Shown here piece after piece: positions 10,216 to 21,600 of a stretch of 60,029 nucleotides of DNA. Made by a program: the position numbers and the translations under genes. A model generated the notes under the pieces. It was not told the origin of the DNA, ran no database searches, and saw only the letters and a program-made list of their open reading frames with translations. The first letter of the stretch is position 1; the number at the start of each line of letters is the position of its first letter. The stretch comes from Bacteroidales bacterium OttesenSCG-928-M11 (GTDB lineage: Bacteria > Bacteroidota > Bacteroidia > Bacteroidales > Azobacteroidaceae): assembly GCA_030265685.1 (NCBI GenBank), contig JAJDGO010000003.1:1-60029 (forward strand). The letters run 5' to 3'.

Positions 10216-13200
10216 ATGAAAAATAAAATAATATATATTCTTCTAATTGGCTGTATGTTATGCTGTCAGTCAATATTTGCGCAAGAAGGAAGTGGCGATA
10301 TGATACGTGGTCGGGTTACTTCCGAACTGGGAGAAGGTCTTATTGCTGCTACAGTACTTGAAATGGACCGGAATGATCGTATCGTTGGTCAATCCTTTAC
10401 TGATATGAATGGTGATTTTTCTATGAGAATTGGAAATAATCAAAATAAATTAAAAATATCTTATATCGGATATGTTACTCAAGTGTTTACGATTGGAACA
10501 AAAAGAAGTTTTTCTGTTGTCTTAAAAGACGAGAATATGATGGAAGCTGTAGTTGTAACTGCAGTTAAAAAAACATCTGACGGAACTTTGAATATTCCGG
10601 ATCGTGAAATTTCATTTGCAATGCAAAAAATCAATACCGAAGTCTTTGATGGAGTGCAAGTCTCTTCTATTGATGATGCACTACAAGGACAAATCGCCGG
10701 TTTGGATATTATTGGAGGTGGAGACCTTGGTAAAGGAACGCAAATGCGTATTCGTGGGGTAAACTCATTATCTTCCAATTCTAATCCATTGATCGTTATG
10801 AATGGTGTTCCTCGTGAAGACATTTCAACTGAAAATTTTGATTTCTCTACTGCTGATGAACAACAATATGCAGATTTGTTGAGTGTTAACCCCGATGATA
10901 TTTTGGAAATCACAGTGTTGAAAGATGCTGCTTCAACTGCCGTTTGGGGAGCAAGAGGAGCTAACGGAGTTTTGATGATCTCTACTAAAAAAGGAGCCAA
11001 AGGGCCTACTCGAGTTAATTATACATATAAATTAACTACGAAAGTTCAGCCAAAAGGTTTGAAGATGTTGAATGGTGATGATTATACTATGCTTATGAAA
11101 CAAGCATATTTTAATCCTCAACAAAGTAATACCGCTTCTAATATTCCGGAATTTAATTATGATCCGAACTTTTCTGAATACGAATACTACAATAATAATA
11201 CCGATTGGAGAGATGAAGTTATTCAAACTGGTTTTACTCATGACCACTATTTGTCTTTATCCGGAGGGGGAGACAAAGCAAACTTCCGTGTAGCCGGAGG
11301 ATATATGAGTAACACAGGTACGATTATCGGTCAATCTTGGCAACGTTTTACTTCTCGTGTCGACTTGAGTTATTATGTATCGAACCGTATTAAATTTGAT
11401 GCTGAATTTGCTTTTACGTATCAAGATAATAATAGAAACTGGACTGATGATAGATCGGAAGATAACTACAATAATGGTAAGAGTATTTTGGATATTGCCT
11501 ATAAAAAAATGCCGAACTTGGCAATCTATAATAAAGATGCAAATGGAAACGATTTGGATAGTTATTATAATATACGTCAAGACGCACATGTTGATGCATC
11601 TCAGGTTGCATTAAGAAACCCGGTTGCTTTGGCAGAATTAGCTGATAACACATTGAAAACATATAACATTCAACCAATTCTACGTTTGCAGTACGATTTG
11701 ATGGACCCAGCTAAACATGAATTGAAATACAATGTATGGGTTTCTTTTGATATGAAAAACGAAATGATTCATAAATTCTTACCGAAAGAAGTTTCTTCTA
11801 GAAGTTGGAGTCATGAAGATATAAACCGTAGTGATGATGAAGATAAAGAATCGTTTGGTATTCAATCGGAAAATAAATTAACGTTTGTTCCTAAATTTTC
11901 GAATACGGATCATAGCCTTTCTATCTTGGCTTCGTTACAAACTAGTTCAGGTAACTCAAACAATCAAAGAGCTATTTCTTATGGTTTCCCTTCTTCTCAT
12001 ATGAGTGATGCTAGTGGAACTGCGAATTTGAAATCCGTACAATCAGGTATTGGACAATGGCGTTCTTTGGGTATGATCGGACGTATGCACTATGCATATA
12101 AATCTAAATATATCTTTGGGTTTACTTTCAGAAGGGATGGATCTACAAAATTTGGTAAAGGAAACAAATATGGAAATTTCCCGGGTGTGTCATTAAGATG
12201 GAATATTGCCGACGAATCGTTTATGTCGTTTGCAAAAGATTGGTTAAATATATTAGCAATTCGTCCAAGTTGGGGTATTGCAGGAAACTCTCCTGGTTCC
12301 GAATATTTACATTACAGTAAATATTCTCCATATAGCAGTTATGCCGGACAAACTACAATTCGACCTGGTAATATACGGTTGTCAAATCTTAAATGGGAAA
12401 AAACAACCGAATACAACTTAGGTTTAGACTTAGCTTTATTTGATAATAAATATACTTTAGATGCTAACGTGTACTCTCGTCGGACTGAAGATTTATTATT
12501 CCAAAATCAGGCAATTCCTACTTCTTCCGGATTTTCATCATTAGCTTATCGAAATGGAGGAACAATGGACAATATCGGTTGGGAGTTAAATGCAAATGCG
12601 AATCGTTTTGCTAAGATAGGAAATGTAGTATTAGACTTCCGTTTTAACTTAGCTAACTCAGTGAATAAGTTAGTTACATTGAATGAAGATATTTTGAATA
12701 GCTATAATGAAGATTTTTCGTATGAAAATGGGAAATATTTAGGACGTCTACAAGAAGGAAAAGCTTATGGTTCTATTTATGGATTCCGTTATTTAGGAGT
12801 TTATAGATTTTCTGCAGAAAATTATGAAAAAGGAACAGCTCCTGTGGCTAGAAACGAAAAGGGAGAAGTTATTTTCGATAATAAAGGAAATCCTGTTCCG
12901 ATGTATTATAACTTTGGAGAAAACGGTACCAATTATCAATTCCAAGCAGGAGATGCTATGTATGAAGATATAAATCATGATGGTAATATCGACGAATTAG
13001 ATATTGTTTACTTAGGTAATTCTAACCCTGAACTAACCGGAGGTTTTGGATTTACTGCTCGTTGGAATCGTTTTACATTGAATGCTCAAGCAAACTTCCG
13101 TTATGGAAATAAAATTATCAACTCTGCTCGTATGAATGCTGAAAATATGTATACAGACGACAATCAAAGCATTGCTGTGAACTGGCGTTGGCGTAAAGAG

Positions 13201-13515
13201 GGTGATGATACCGAAATGCCAAGAGCTCTTTATAAGTCAGGATATAACTGGTTAGCAAGCGATCGATTTGTAGAAGATGGTAGTTTCTTGAAATTAAAAT
13301 ATCTATCGCTTAATTATGCTTTCCCTTCGGAAAAAATAAAAGAATACGGATTAAAACAATTAAGTCTATACGTTACAGCCAACAACTTATTTTGCTTGAC
13401 TAAATATCAAGGGGTTGATCCTGAGATTGGTAATGATAAATGGGGGGTTAGTAAAGATACTTCAACAACTCCTCGAGCAAGAGAATTTACTTTTGGAATA
13501 CAAGTTGGTTTTTAA
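10216..13515 (+). CDS. SusC/RagA-family TonB-linked outer membrane protein
   Basis: Carboxypeptidase-D-like N-domain (GRVTSELGEGLIAATV), plug (MRIRGVNSLSSNSNPLIVMNGVPRE..AASTAVWGARGANGVLMISTKKG), beta-barrel C-terminus. ORF opens at 10186; the start at 10216 (MKNKIIYILL) is likelier. Confidence 0.95.
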   Translation: MKNKIIYILLIGCMLCCQSIFAQEGSGDMIRGRVTSELGEGLIAATVLEMDRNDRIVGQSFTDMNGDFSMRIGNNQNKLKISYIGYVTQVFTIGTKRSFSVVLKDENMMEAVVVTAVKKTSDGTLNIPDREISFAMQKINTEVFDGVQVSSIDDALQGQIAGLDIIGGGDLGKGTQMRIRGVNSLSSNSNPLIVMNGVPREDISTENFDFSTADEQQYADLLSVNPDDILEITVLKDAASTAVWGARGANGVLMISTKKGAKGPTRVNYTYKLTTKVQPKGLKMLNGDDYTMLMKQAYFNPQQSNTASNIPEFNYDPNFSEYEYYNNNTDWRDEVIQTGFTHDHYLSLSGGGDKANFRVAGGYMSNTGTIIGQSWQRFTSRVDLSYYVSNRIKFDAEFAFTYQDNNRNWTDDRSEDNYNNGKSILDIAYKKMPNLAIYNKDANGNDLDSYYNIRQDAHVDASQVALRNPVALAELADNTLKTYNIQPILRLQYDLMDPAKHELKYNVWVSFDMKNEMIHKFLPKEVSSRSWSHEDINRSDDEDKESFGIQSENKLTFVPKFSNTDHSLSILASLQTSSGNSNNQRAISYGFPSSHMSDASGTANLKSVQSGIGQWRSLGMIGRMHYAYKSKYIFGFTFRRDGSTKFGKGNKYGNFPGVSLRWNIADESFMSFAKDWLNILAIRPSWGIAGNSPGSEYLHYSKYSPYSSYAGQTTIRPGNIRLSNLKWEKTTEYNLGLDLALFDNKYTLDANVYSRRTEDLLFQNQAIPTSSGFSSLAYRNGGTMDNIGWELNANANRFAKIGNVVLDFRFNLANSVNKLVTLNEDILNSYNEDFSYENGKYLGRLQEGKAYGSIYGFRYLGVYRFSAENYEKGTAPVARNEKGEVIFDNKGNPVPMYYNFGENGTNYQFQAGDAMYEDINHDGNIDELDIVYLGNSNPELTGGFGFTARWNRFTLNAQANFRYGNKIINSARMNAENMYTDDNQSIAVNWRWRKEGDDTEMPRALYKSGYNWLASDRFVEDGSFLKLKYLSLNYAFPSEKIKEYGLKQLSLYVTANNLFCLTKYQGVDPEIGNDKWGVSKDTSTTPRAREFTFGIQVGF

Positions 13516-13542
13516 TGATAAAACAAGATAAATAATATAGAT

Positions 13543-15162
13543 ATGAAAAACAAAATTATTATAATGTTATTATTATTGTCGGTCCCGTTTTCTTCTTGCT
13601 CCGACTGGTTAGATATAAAACCATTAGATAGCATGGTGTTGGAAGATTATTGGAAAACACAATCTGACGTTGAGTCAGTGGTTCTGACATGTTATAAAGC
13701 AATGATAGAAACAGGGTATATCGAACGTGTAATTTTATCCGGCGAAGTTCGCTCTGATAATATTGTTGCGGGAAGAAGTACTCCGGCTGGTTTGACAAAA
13801 ATATTGGAGGCAACAATACTTCCATCGAATGATTATGCTAAATGGGAACCATTTTATAAGGTTATTAACTATTGTAACACGGTTTTGAAGTTTGCTCCCG
13901 GTGTTACGGAATTAGATCCTGATTATACTAATGGTTTATTAAAAGCTCACGAAGCAGAAGCATTAACTCTTAGAGCTTTAACCTATTTTTATTTAGCAAG
14001 AATGTATAGGGAGTTTCCTTATATAACAGATCCTTATATCGATGATACTCAAAATTTCTATGTAGAAGCAACTCAAGGAAGTAAAGTATTGGATTATTTG
14101 ATAGAAGATTTGTTGATTGCAGAAAAATATGCAGTAAAGTCAAAGGGAAATAAATATCAAGTTCCGTATTATGCAAAGTATACAAATGGACGAATCAATA
14201 AGAATGCAGTAAGAGCATTGTTAGCAGATATTTATCTTTGGAAGGGTGAATACTCCGCTTGTATTGAAATGTGTGATAAAATATTGGAAGATGTCATTGA
14301 TCCTAAAACAATTATTTCTGCCCAAATGCTTACAGGGGCAGAAATGTACTTGACAAATAATGATAATCTTAGTTTTGGTCAGGGTACTTCCTATGAAGTC
14401 TTTTTATCTAAAAATTCAAGTGAAAGTATTTTCGAACTTCAGTTTGATAGAGGCGACAACCAAAATACAAAAGTTCATGAGTTATATGGAGATAACATGA
14501 CCTTAGGTCAACTTTCAGCAACTCCTTTAGTAGGTGATTATGATGTGTTTGGAGATTTGGATGTTCGGGGAAAAGATTATATTGATCCGAATCCTGTAGG
14601 CTACGCCGGTTTTTATCAAATTACAAAATATAGAGCGAGTCGTACCCCAGCAAAAGGTACTGAAGCAAAAGATTTCTATAATTATACTAATTATACAAGT
14701 AGTACTTATACCCCCAATTGGATCATATATCGTTTAGCAGATGCTTATTTAATGAAAGCAGAGGCTTTGGTTCAACGAAACGCAGGTATGGAAGATTTGG
14801 AAGAAGCATTGGAAATGGTAAATATTACATATATGCGTTCAAATCCGGATTTACAATTAGAGTTGTCTATTAACGATTATTCCTCAAAAGAAAGTATGGA
14901 GGAGTTGGTTATGTTGGAACGTCAACGTGAATTTGTATTTGAAGGAAAACGCTGGTTTGATTTATTACGTATGGCAGAGCGGGAAGGAAGTTCTACTAAT
15001 ATGTTGAATAAATATTTGATGCGTAAATACACATTGAACCCGACTATGGTTCAAACAAAGTTATCTAATATGGATGCTCTTTATATGCCGATTCATAAAA
15101 AAGAGTTAAGTGCTAATCCTAAGTTGAAACAAAATCCATATTATAATACGCTTAAAGATTAA
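13543..15162 (+). CDS. SusD/RagB-family nutrient-binding lipoprotein
   Basis: Lipobox SVPFSSC, SDWLDIKPLD, AEALTLRALTYFYLARMYREFPY, VMLERQREFVFEGKRWFDLLRM. Confidence 0.95.
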   Translation: MKNKIIIMLLLLSVPFSSCSDWLDIKPLDSMVLEDYWKTQSDVESVVLTCYKAMIETGYIERVILSGEVRSDNIVAGRSTPAGLTKILEATILPSNDYAKWEPFYKVINYCNTVLKFAPGVTELDPDYTNGLLKAHEAEALTLRALTYFYLARMYREFPYITDPYIDDTQNFYVEATQGSKVLDYLIEDLLIAEKYAVKSKGNKYQVPYYAKYTNGRINKNAVRALLADIYLWKGEYSACIEMCDKILEDVIDPKTIISAQMLTGAEMYLTNNDNLSFGQGTSYEVFLSKNSSESIFELQFDRGDNQNTKVHELYGDNMTLGQLSATPLVGDYDVFGDLDVRGKDYIDPNPVGYAGFYQITKYRASRTPAKGTEAKDFYNYTNYTSSTYTPNWIIYRLADAYLMKAEALVQRNAGMEDLEEALEMVNITYMRSNPDLQLELSINDYSSKESMEELVMLERQREFVFEGKRWFDLLRMAEREGSSTNMLNKYLMRKYTLNPTMVQTKLSNMDALYMPIHKKELSANPKLKQNPYYNTLKD

Positions 15163-15179
15163 AATAAAAACAAAATAAT

Positions 15180-17030
15180 ATGAAAAATTTACATCAAAAA
15201 ATAAAGAATATTCGATTGCTTGCTTTTGCTTTGCCGATCGCTTTCTGCTCCATTTTATGTTTTCAATCTTGTTTTGATGAAAACTATGGAGAATATGTAA
15301 CTTTTGAAGAATATCAGATCGCCTCATTTCTTGATGCTGATCCTGATACATATTCAGAGTTTTCTGCCTTACTTTCTGCAGCAGGAATAACTGATTTATT
15401 GAATGCTTATGGAAATTATACTTGTTTTGCACCAACTAATGAAGCGGTGAGAGCTTACTATAGCGAAAATGACATTTCATTTGATAAGCTTACTACAGAT
15501 GATGCAAAAAAGATCGTTTACAGTCATATCATATCTAAGAAGTATACAACGGATGATTTCCCTTGGGGAACAATTCCGAGTGCTAATATGAATGATCGTT
15601 ATATTCAGATAGCTATAGATACAACAAATTCCAGTTCTGAGACAGGGACGATTATTACTGTAAATAAAGTATCAACGATTTTAATTAAAGATCAGGAAGT
15701 GCATAACGGAATTGTTCATACTGTTGATAAGGTATTAGAAGTTTCAGACACCCAACTTCCGGATATTATTAATACGGACGAGTCTATTTCTATTTTTGCA
15801 GAAGCTTTATTTGCTACCGAATTGTCGGAATCCTTACGTTTGATGATTAATGATAATTATACTTATCAAGGAACAATAATCTCTCTATCTACTCATAAAA
15901 CCAATTCACCTTTAGAAACTCCAACTTCGTGTAATTATGGGTATACGGCATTTGTTGAGTCTGACGAGGTCTTTAATGCAGCCGGCATATATAATTTGGA
16001 TGATTTGATCGCCTATGCAGCAGAAGTGTACGATGCTATTTATCCGGAAGATAAGGATATATCGGATATTACAAATCCGAAAAATAGTTTAAATCGTTTT
16101 ATGGCTTATCACTTAGTGGATAGAATGCAAGACGTAAATGAATTTATCCCGGCTTCTTTTTCTGACTATTATGCTCCAAATACAACCATATACGAATATA
16201 TAGAAACAATGTGTCCGAATACGGTTTTGGAAATTAGCACAGGGAATATTATTAATAAACGACTAGATAGTGGAAAAGGAATAAACATCGACGCTATGGC
16301 AAGTGTCGCTTCTGAAAATGGAGTTTTCCATAAGATTGATGCAATACTTACCTACGAAGACGTTGAAGATAAAGTTTTAAATAAACGCATGCGTGTTGAT
16401 GTTGCTTCTTTCCTTTCAGAAATGAATACAAATAAATTACGCCAAGATTTTGCAGGCTATATTATCCCGAATAATTATTTCAAAAATTTGTCATATACAG
16501 AAGCGACTCAATGTCAATATATTGGAAGTAAGGGATGGTGTGATCATCAAGCAGATGAGTTTCTTTTTGTTGGAAAATATGACTTTTCTTTGGAAACATT
16601 TCCAATCCCTCCAGGAACGTATGAGGTTAGAATTGGTTATACAGCAAATTCCCAGCGAGGGGTAGCTCAGATTTACTTTGATGGAGAACCTTGCGGTATT
16701 CCATTGGATATGACTATACTTTCGACAGATGCAAGAATTGGAGCTGTTAAAGATGCTGATACGGATGACGATGGAGTTGAAAACGATAAAATGATGCGAA
16801 ATAGAGGATATTTAAAAGGGCCGACTGGAGTATATTTCCCTTCTCCTCAAACACCGATGAGAGCTAATGCGCAATCTCTTCGAAGAATTATTACTACAAA
16901 AGTTTTAGATACGACAAAGTCTCATACTATTAGAATTAAGTCGGTGGAGGATATTACTTCAAGAGAGTTCCATTTGGATTATGTAGAATTTGTTCCGTCG
17001 TCAGTTTGGGATAAAGAAGGTCGTGATTAA
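15180..17030 (+). CDS. Fasciclin-domain lipoprotein with C-terminal beta-sandwich-like region
   Basis: Lipobox SILCFQSC; FAS1 motifs YGNYTCFAPTNEAVR, HNGIVHTVDKVLEV, ENGVFHKIDAIL; C-terminal about 200 aa not FAS1-like. Confidence 0.88.
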   Translation: MKNLHQKIKNIRLLAFALPIAFCSILCFQSCFDENYGEYVTFEEYQIASFLDADPDTYSEFSALLSAAGITDLLNAYGNYTCFAPTNEAVRAYYSENDISFDKLTTDDAKKIVYSHIISKKYTTDDFPWGTIPSANMNDRYIQIAIDTTNSSSETGTIITVNKVSTILIKDQEVHNGIVHTVDKVLEVSDTQLPDIINTDESISIFAEALFATELSESLRLMINDNYTYQGTIISLSTHKTNSPLETPTSCNYGYTAFVESDEVFNAAGIYNLDDLIAYAAEVYDAIYPEDKDISDITNPKNSLNRFMAYHLVDRMQDVNEFIPASFSDYYAPNTTIYEYIETMCPNTVLEISTGNIINKRLDSGKGINIDAMASVASENGVFHKIDAILTYEDVEDKVLNKRMRVDVASFLSEMNTNKLRQDFAGYIIPNNYFKNLSYTEATQCQYIGSKGWCDHQADEFLFVGKYDFSLETFPIPPGTYEVRIGYTANSQRGVAQIYFDGEPCGIPLDMTILSTDARIGAVKDADTDDDGVENDKMMRNRGYLKGPTGVYFPSPQTPMRANAQSLRRIITTKVLDTTKSHTIRIKSVEDITSREFHLDYVEFVPSSVWDKEGRD

Positions 17031-17048
17031 TCAGATAAATTTACAATT

Positions 17049-18659
17049 ATGAATATATTGAAAATGAAAATAACGCATTTATTCGTCGCTCTTTCAGTTT
17101 TGTTTCTGGGAGTTGTATCATGCGACGACAAAGACAAGCATTATGATCCGGATACATCAGTAATATCCGAATATACGTTGATGGATTTGATTAATCAAAA
17201 TGACGACTTGTCTGTATTCGCTTCCATGATAGAGGCAATAGGATACGATTCTGTTTTGAACTCATCTCAGAGTTATACAGTTTGGGCTCCGGTAAACGAT
17301 GCTTTAGCAGATGTTGATATAACCGATTTGGATCAAGTAGAAGAAATTGTAAATAATCATATCGCTAGATTTGTTAAAAGTGCTTCCGGTGCTGTTAATG
17401 AACGAGTATTTATGAATAATACAAAATTATTGACATTCAAAGGTGGCTCTGGAGTTTATTATTTAGAGGATGCTCAGTTAGTTTCTTTAAATACAGTAGG
17501 AAAGAATGGAGTATTGCATACGATTAATTCGCGAGTTCCGTTCTTCCAAAATATCTGGGAATATTTGAATACTCCTGGTTTGGACTCGATAAGAGATTAT
17601 CTTTATTCGTTCAATAAAAAAGAGTTTGACCCTTCTGCTTCAGATGAAATAGATATTAATGAAGAAGGTTTTACAGTATATGATTCTGTTTTTATTGAAT
17701 CTAACGAAATGTGGTATGCTTACTTTTCTTCTACGAGAGGTATCGGTTGGATAAATAGTGAGGATAGTATTTATACAATGATTATTCCTTCTAATCAGGC
17801 TTGGATAGAAGCTTATGATAGAATCTTTCCTTATTTCGTAAACAATATGGCACAAGGAAAAGATTCTATTCAAAATCTTAATACAAAATATGCGATTGTT
17901 AAAGATTTAGTATTTAGAGGAGAGGTTAATCCCAATTTATACGGAGAGGCTGACTCTTTGTCTTCTACGAGATTTGGACTTTTTTATGATCCTCAATATC
18001 TGTTTGAAAATGCTGAGAAAATTGATGCTAGTAACGGTATGATTTATTTACAAAACGAATCTTTGAAAAATAAATCGTGGGAATCTTGGAATCCAACCAT
18101 AAAGATGGAAGCTGAATTTTCTGCTGCAAACCGTCAGATTCTTAATCCTACTCAAGTAAACACAGGGGTAACAGGTATAAATTATTATAATGATGCACCG
18201 GAAATTTCAAATGGAGGAACTTTCTACGTAGAGGCTGCCGCAAATAATACGAATCTTGCACCGGAGGTTACTTTTGAAATACCAAATACTTTGGCTGGAG
18301 CTTATGATATTTATTGTGTATTCGCTCCGGATATTTTGGCAAAACCGGCAGCTCCTAAGATGGGTAAAGTAAGGTTCGAAATTCAACAAAAAACAAGAAG
18401 AGGAACTGATAACTGGCTTCCTATCGCAAGTGGTGGAGGTATGGGCGGTGAGATAATTCCTGCTAATAACGTGATAGATACCATTCAGATGACGAAAATG
18501 TTGGTTTATGAAAATTTCAAATTGCCGTACGCTAACTATAATGAATCAGAGAATACGATCCGATTGAAAGTTATTAGTAAACTCTCACAGGGGGATACAA
18601 ACAAAGGATTTGGAAATCGTATGAATATAGACTGTATCATTTTTGAACCGGTACACTAA
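17049..18659 (+). CDS. Fasciclin-domain lipoprotein with C-terminal extra domain
   Basis: Lipobox LGVVSC; SQSYTVWAPVNDALADVD, KNGVLHTINSRVPF; C-terminal region lacks FAS1 motifs. Confidence 0.88.
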   Translation: MNILKMKITHLFVALSVLFLGVVSCDDKDKHYDPDTSVISEYTLMDLINQNDDLSVFASMIEAIGYDSVLNSSQSYTVWAPVNDALADVDITDLDQVEEIVNNHIARFVKSASGAVNERVFMNNTKLLTFKGGSGVYYLEDAQLVSLNTVGKNGVLHTINSRVPFFQNIWEYLNTPGLDSIRDYLYSFNKKEFDPSASDEIDINEEGFTVYDSVFIESNEMWYAYFSSTRGIGWINSEDSIYTMIIPSNQAWIEAYDRIFPYFVNNMAQGKDSIQNLNTKYAIVKDLVFRGEVNPNLYGEADSLSSTRFGLFYDPQYLFENAEKIDASNGMIYLQNESLKNKSWESWNPTIKMEAEFSAANRQILNPTQVNTGVTGINYYNDAPEISNGGTFYVEAAANNTNLAPEVTFEIPNTLAGAYDIYCVFAPDILAKPAAPKMGKVRFEIQQKTRRGTDNWLPIASGGGMGGEIIPANNVIDTIQMTKMLVYENFKLPYANYNESENTIRLKVISKLSQGDTNKGFGNRMNIDCIIFEPVH

Positions 18660-18684
18660 TTAAATCATATCTAAATTTATTCGC

Positions 18685-21600
18685 ATGAAAAAATATAATT
18701 TAATAAAATCATTAGAGCATTTTTTAGTCTCGCAAGTAATTATGCGTGGATTTGGAGTTGTTTGTATGCTTCTATTTACTTTAAGTATACAAGCTCAAAA
18801 TGCAGAAAATATAGTTGTTACCGGTACTGTTACTGATGCTGCAACTAACGAACCCCTTATGGGAGCAAGAGTTAGTCTTGCAGATAATCCAAGTTATTCA
18901 GTAATGGCTGACGAATTGGGTAATTTTACAATGAAGTTATCTGATAAAAATACGATATTATTATTCTCTATGCCGGATTATGTTGTAAGAGAAATTCCGG
19001 TACAAGGGAAAACCGAAATTAATGCTCAGCTTTATCCGGATCATTTCAAGACTGAATATAAAACAGTTGAGGTCCTGTCAGGAACCGATAGAAAGACTTA
19101 TTTACTTAACTCTGTAAATACTGCTTCTGACTTTGATAATACAACTTCGGTTTCTGTTGAAACGGAGATTCAAAAGCAATTAGGAGGAAGTGTTCGAACA
19201 ATTACACGTTCGGGAACACCAGGAGTTGGAGCTTCTATGTTTGTTCGTGGTCTAAACTCTCTTAATGCAAATGCTCAGCCTTTAATTTTGGTTGATGGAA
19301 TTGTTTATGATCTTCAATTGAATAGCTCTTCGATACATCAAGGTTTCTATTCAAACCCATTGACAAATATTGATATGAATGATATAGAAAGTGTATCTGT
19401 TATAAAAGATGGAAATTCTATCTATGGAAGCAAAGCGGCTAATGGTATCATTTCGATTAAGACAAAACGCGGAATTGATATGACTACTAAAATTACTGCA
19501 AATTTTTCATTTGGAGTAAATGAAAAACCGTCTTTGCCGGATATGATGAATGCAGAGCAATATAGAATATATGCAAGTAATCAAGTTGAGGGTTGGTATA
19601 ACTATAACAATAAAAACGTGAAAGATTATGCTGACGATTTTAGATTTTTAGATAATGACCCTACAAAGTCGTACTACAACATGTACCATAATAATACAGA
19701 TTGGTCTGATGAGATTTATCGCAACGGATTTGTACAGAATTATTCGGTAGCGGTAAATGGTGGAGACGAAGTTGCTTTGTATAATTTTTCTATGTCATAT
19801 ACTCAAAATGAGGGTACTATTGAAGAATCAAGCATGGAGAGATTAAATACCCGATTTAATTCGGATATCAAACTTTCTTCAAAATTATTTGCGAATGTTG
19901 ATGTATCTGTTAATCGCGTAACAAGAGATTTATCTGATGATGGAGTAAGTTCTATTTCTTCTCCTGGTTACATCAGTTTGATTAAAGCTCCTATTTTAGC
20001 ATCGCATAGATATGTTACAAGTACTGGTGAAATGTCTCCGAAGTTATCTGATTTTGATGAAATAGATCCAAATAATCCGGTTTCCAATCCGGTAGCTATC
20101 GTAGAGAATGCTTTAGGAACTTCTTCTCGTATCGGATTTAATATTCGTGCAAATCCTTATTATAAGTTTACTGATAATCTAATATTGGGTACAACATTTA
20201 GCTATAACTTCACACGTGTTAAAGAATCTTTCTTTATCCAAGAGTATGGAATTGCACCTCGATATTTAGAAGGAAGTTCTAATACAATTATTAAGAATGA
20301 AGTAAGAGACTTAGCTCAACGTCAATCTTCTGTATTCAGCGATACTCGAATTAATTGGAATCTAAATTTTGACAAAACACATAATCTGGCTCTTTTAGGT
20401 GGTTTCCGTTATATGTCCGATTCTTATGAGTCAGATATTCCACGAGGATATAATACAGGTAATGATAATATAAAGGTTCTTACAACAGGTCTTGCTTTAA
20501 AAGAAATTACAGGAGAGAATGAAATCTGGAAATCTATGTCATGGTATTTGAATGCAGATTATGATTTTCAAAAGAAATATTTCCTTACTTTAACAGCTTC
20601 GGCTGATGCTTCTTCTCGCTTTGGGGATGAAACGGATAACGGAGTTGATATGTTTGGTGTAAATTGGGCAATATTCCCATCAGCATCAGCAGGCTGGCTT
20701 ATTTCTTCTGAGGAGTTTATGAATAACGTTTCTTTTGTTGACCTATTGAAATTGCGTGTTAGCTATGGTTTAACAGGAAATGATGATATTAATTCATATG
20801 CTGGACGTTCTTATTTCCAATCTGTAAATTATTTAGGAGGTGCTGTTGGTTTACAAATGGCTAGCCTTCAAAATACATCAATTCAGTGGGAAACAACTAA
20901 AAAGGCAGGAGTTGGTTTGGATGTGAATCTTTTTAATGATCGTTTGAGCTTGACTGCTGATTTATACAAGAGCACTACCGATAATTTACTTACTCAAAAA
21001 ATGGCAGATGAAAAATCCGGATTTGGTTACTATTGGACTAATGAAGGAAAACTTCAAAATCAAGGATACGAAGTTTCTTTCAATTCAAGAGTTGTCAATA
21101 CTCGCGATTTTACTTGGGAACTTGGAGCTAGTGTAGGTCATTATAAAAATGAAATCTTAAAATTGCCGGAAGGAGATTATACTACCGATATATATGGTGG
21201 TTCTATTTTAACTTCAGTTGGAAATCCTGTAGGTGTTTTCTATGGATACAAAACGGATGGTGTTTTTGCTACTACAGCCGAAGTAGCTGAAGCTAATAAT
21301 TTATACATGATAGATAAAACAGGTGCTGTTAAATATTATGGAGCTGGAGATGTTCATTTTGTAGATCAAAATGACGATAATAGAATTGATGATAATGATA
21401 AGGTAATTATTGGAGATCCGAATCCGGATATTTATGGAACAATTAATACGAAATTCAAATATAAACGAGTTTCTTTGGATGCATTATTTACTTATTCTTA
21501 TGGAAATGATGTATATAATTACTTACGTTCGCAATTGGAATCCGGAGCATCATTAGCTAATCAAACAACAGCAATGGTTAATCGTTGGACTACTGAAGGA

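Noticed and set aside
10479-11000. 173-aa minus-strand ORF inside the first susC
   Set aside because: Fully antisense to a strongly supported SusC; composition typical of a shadow frame.
15106-15435. 109-aa minus ORF over the susD/fasciclin junction
   Set aside because: Antisense to two supported CDSs; no family motifs.
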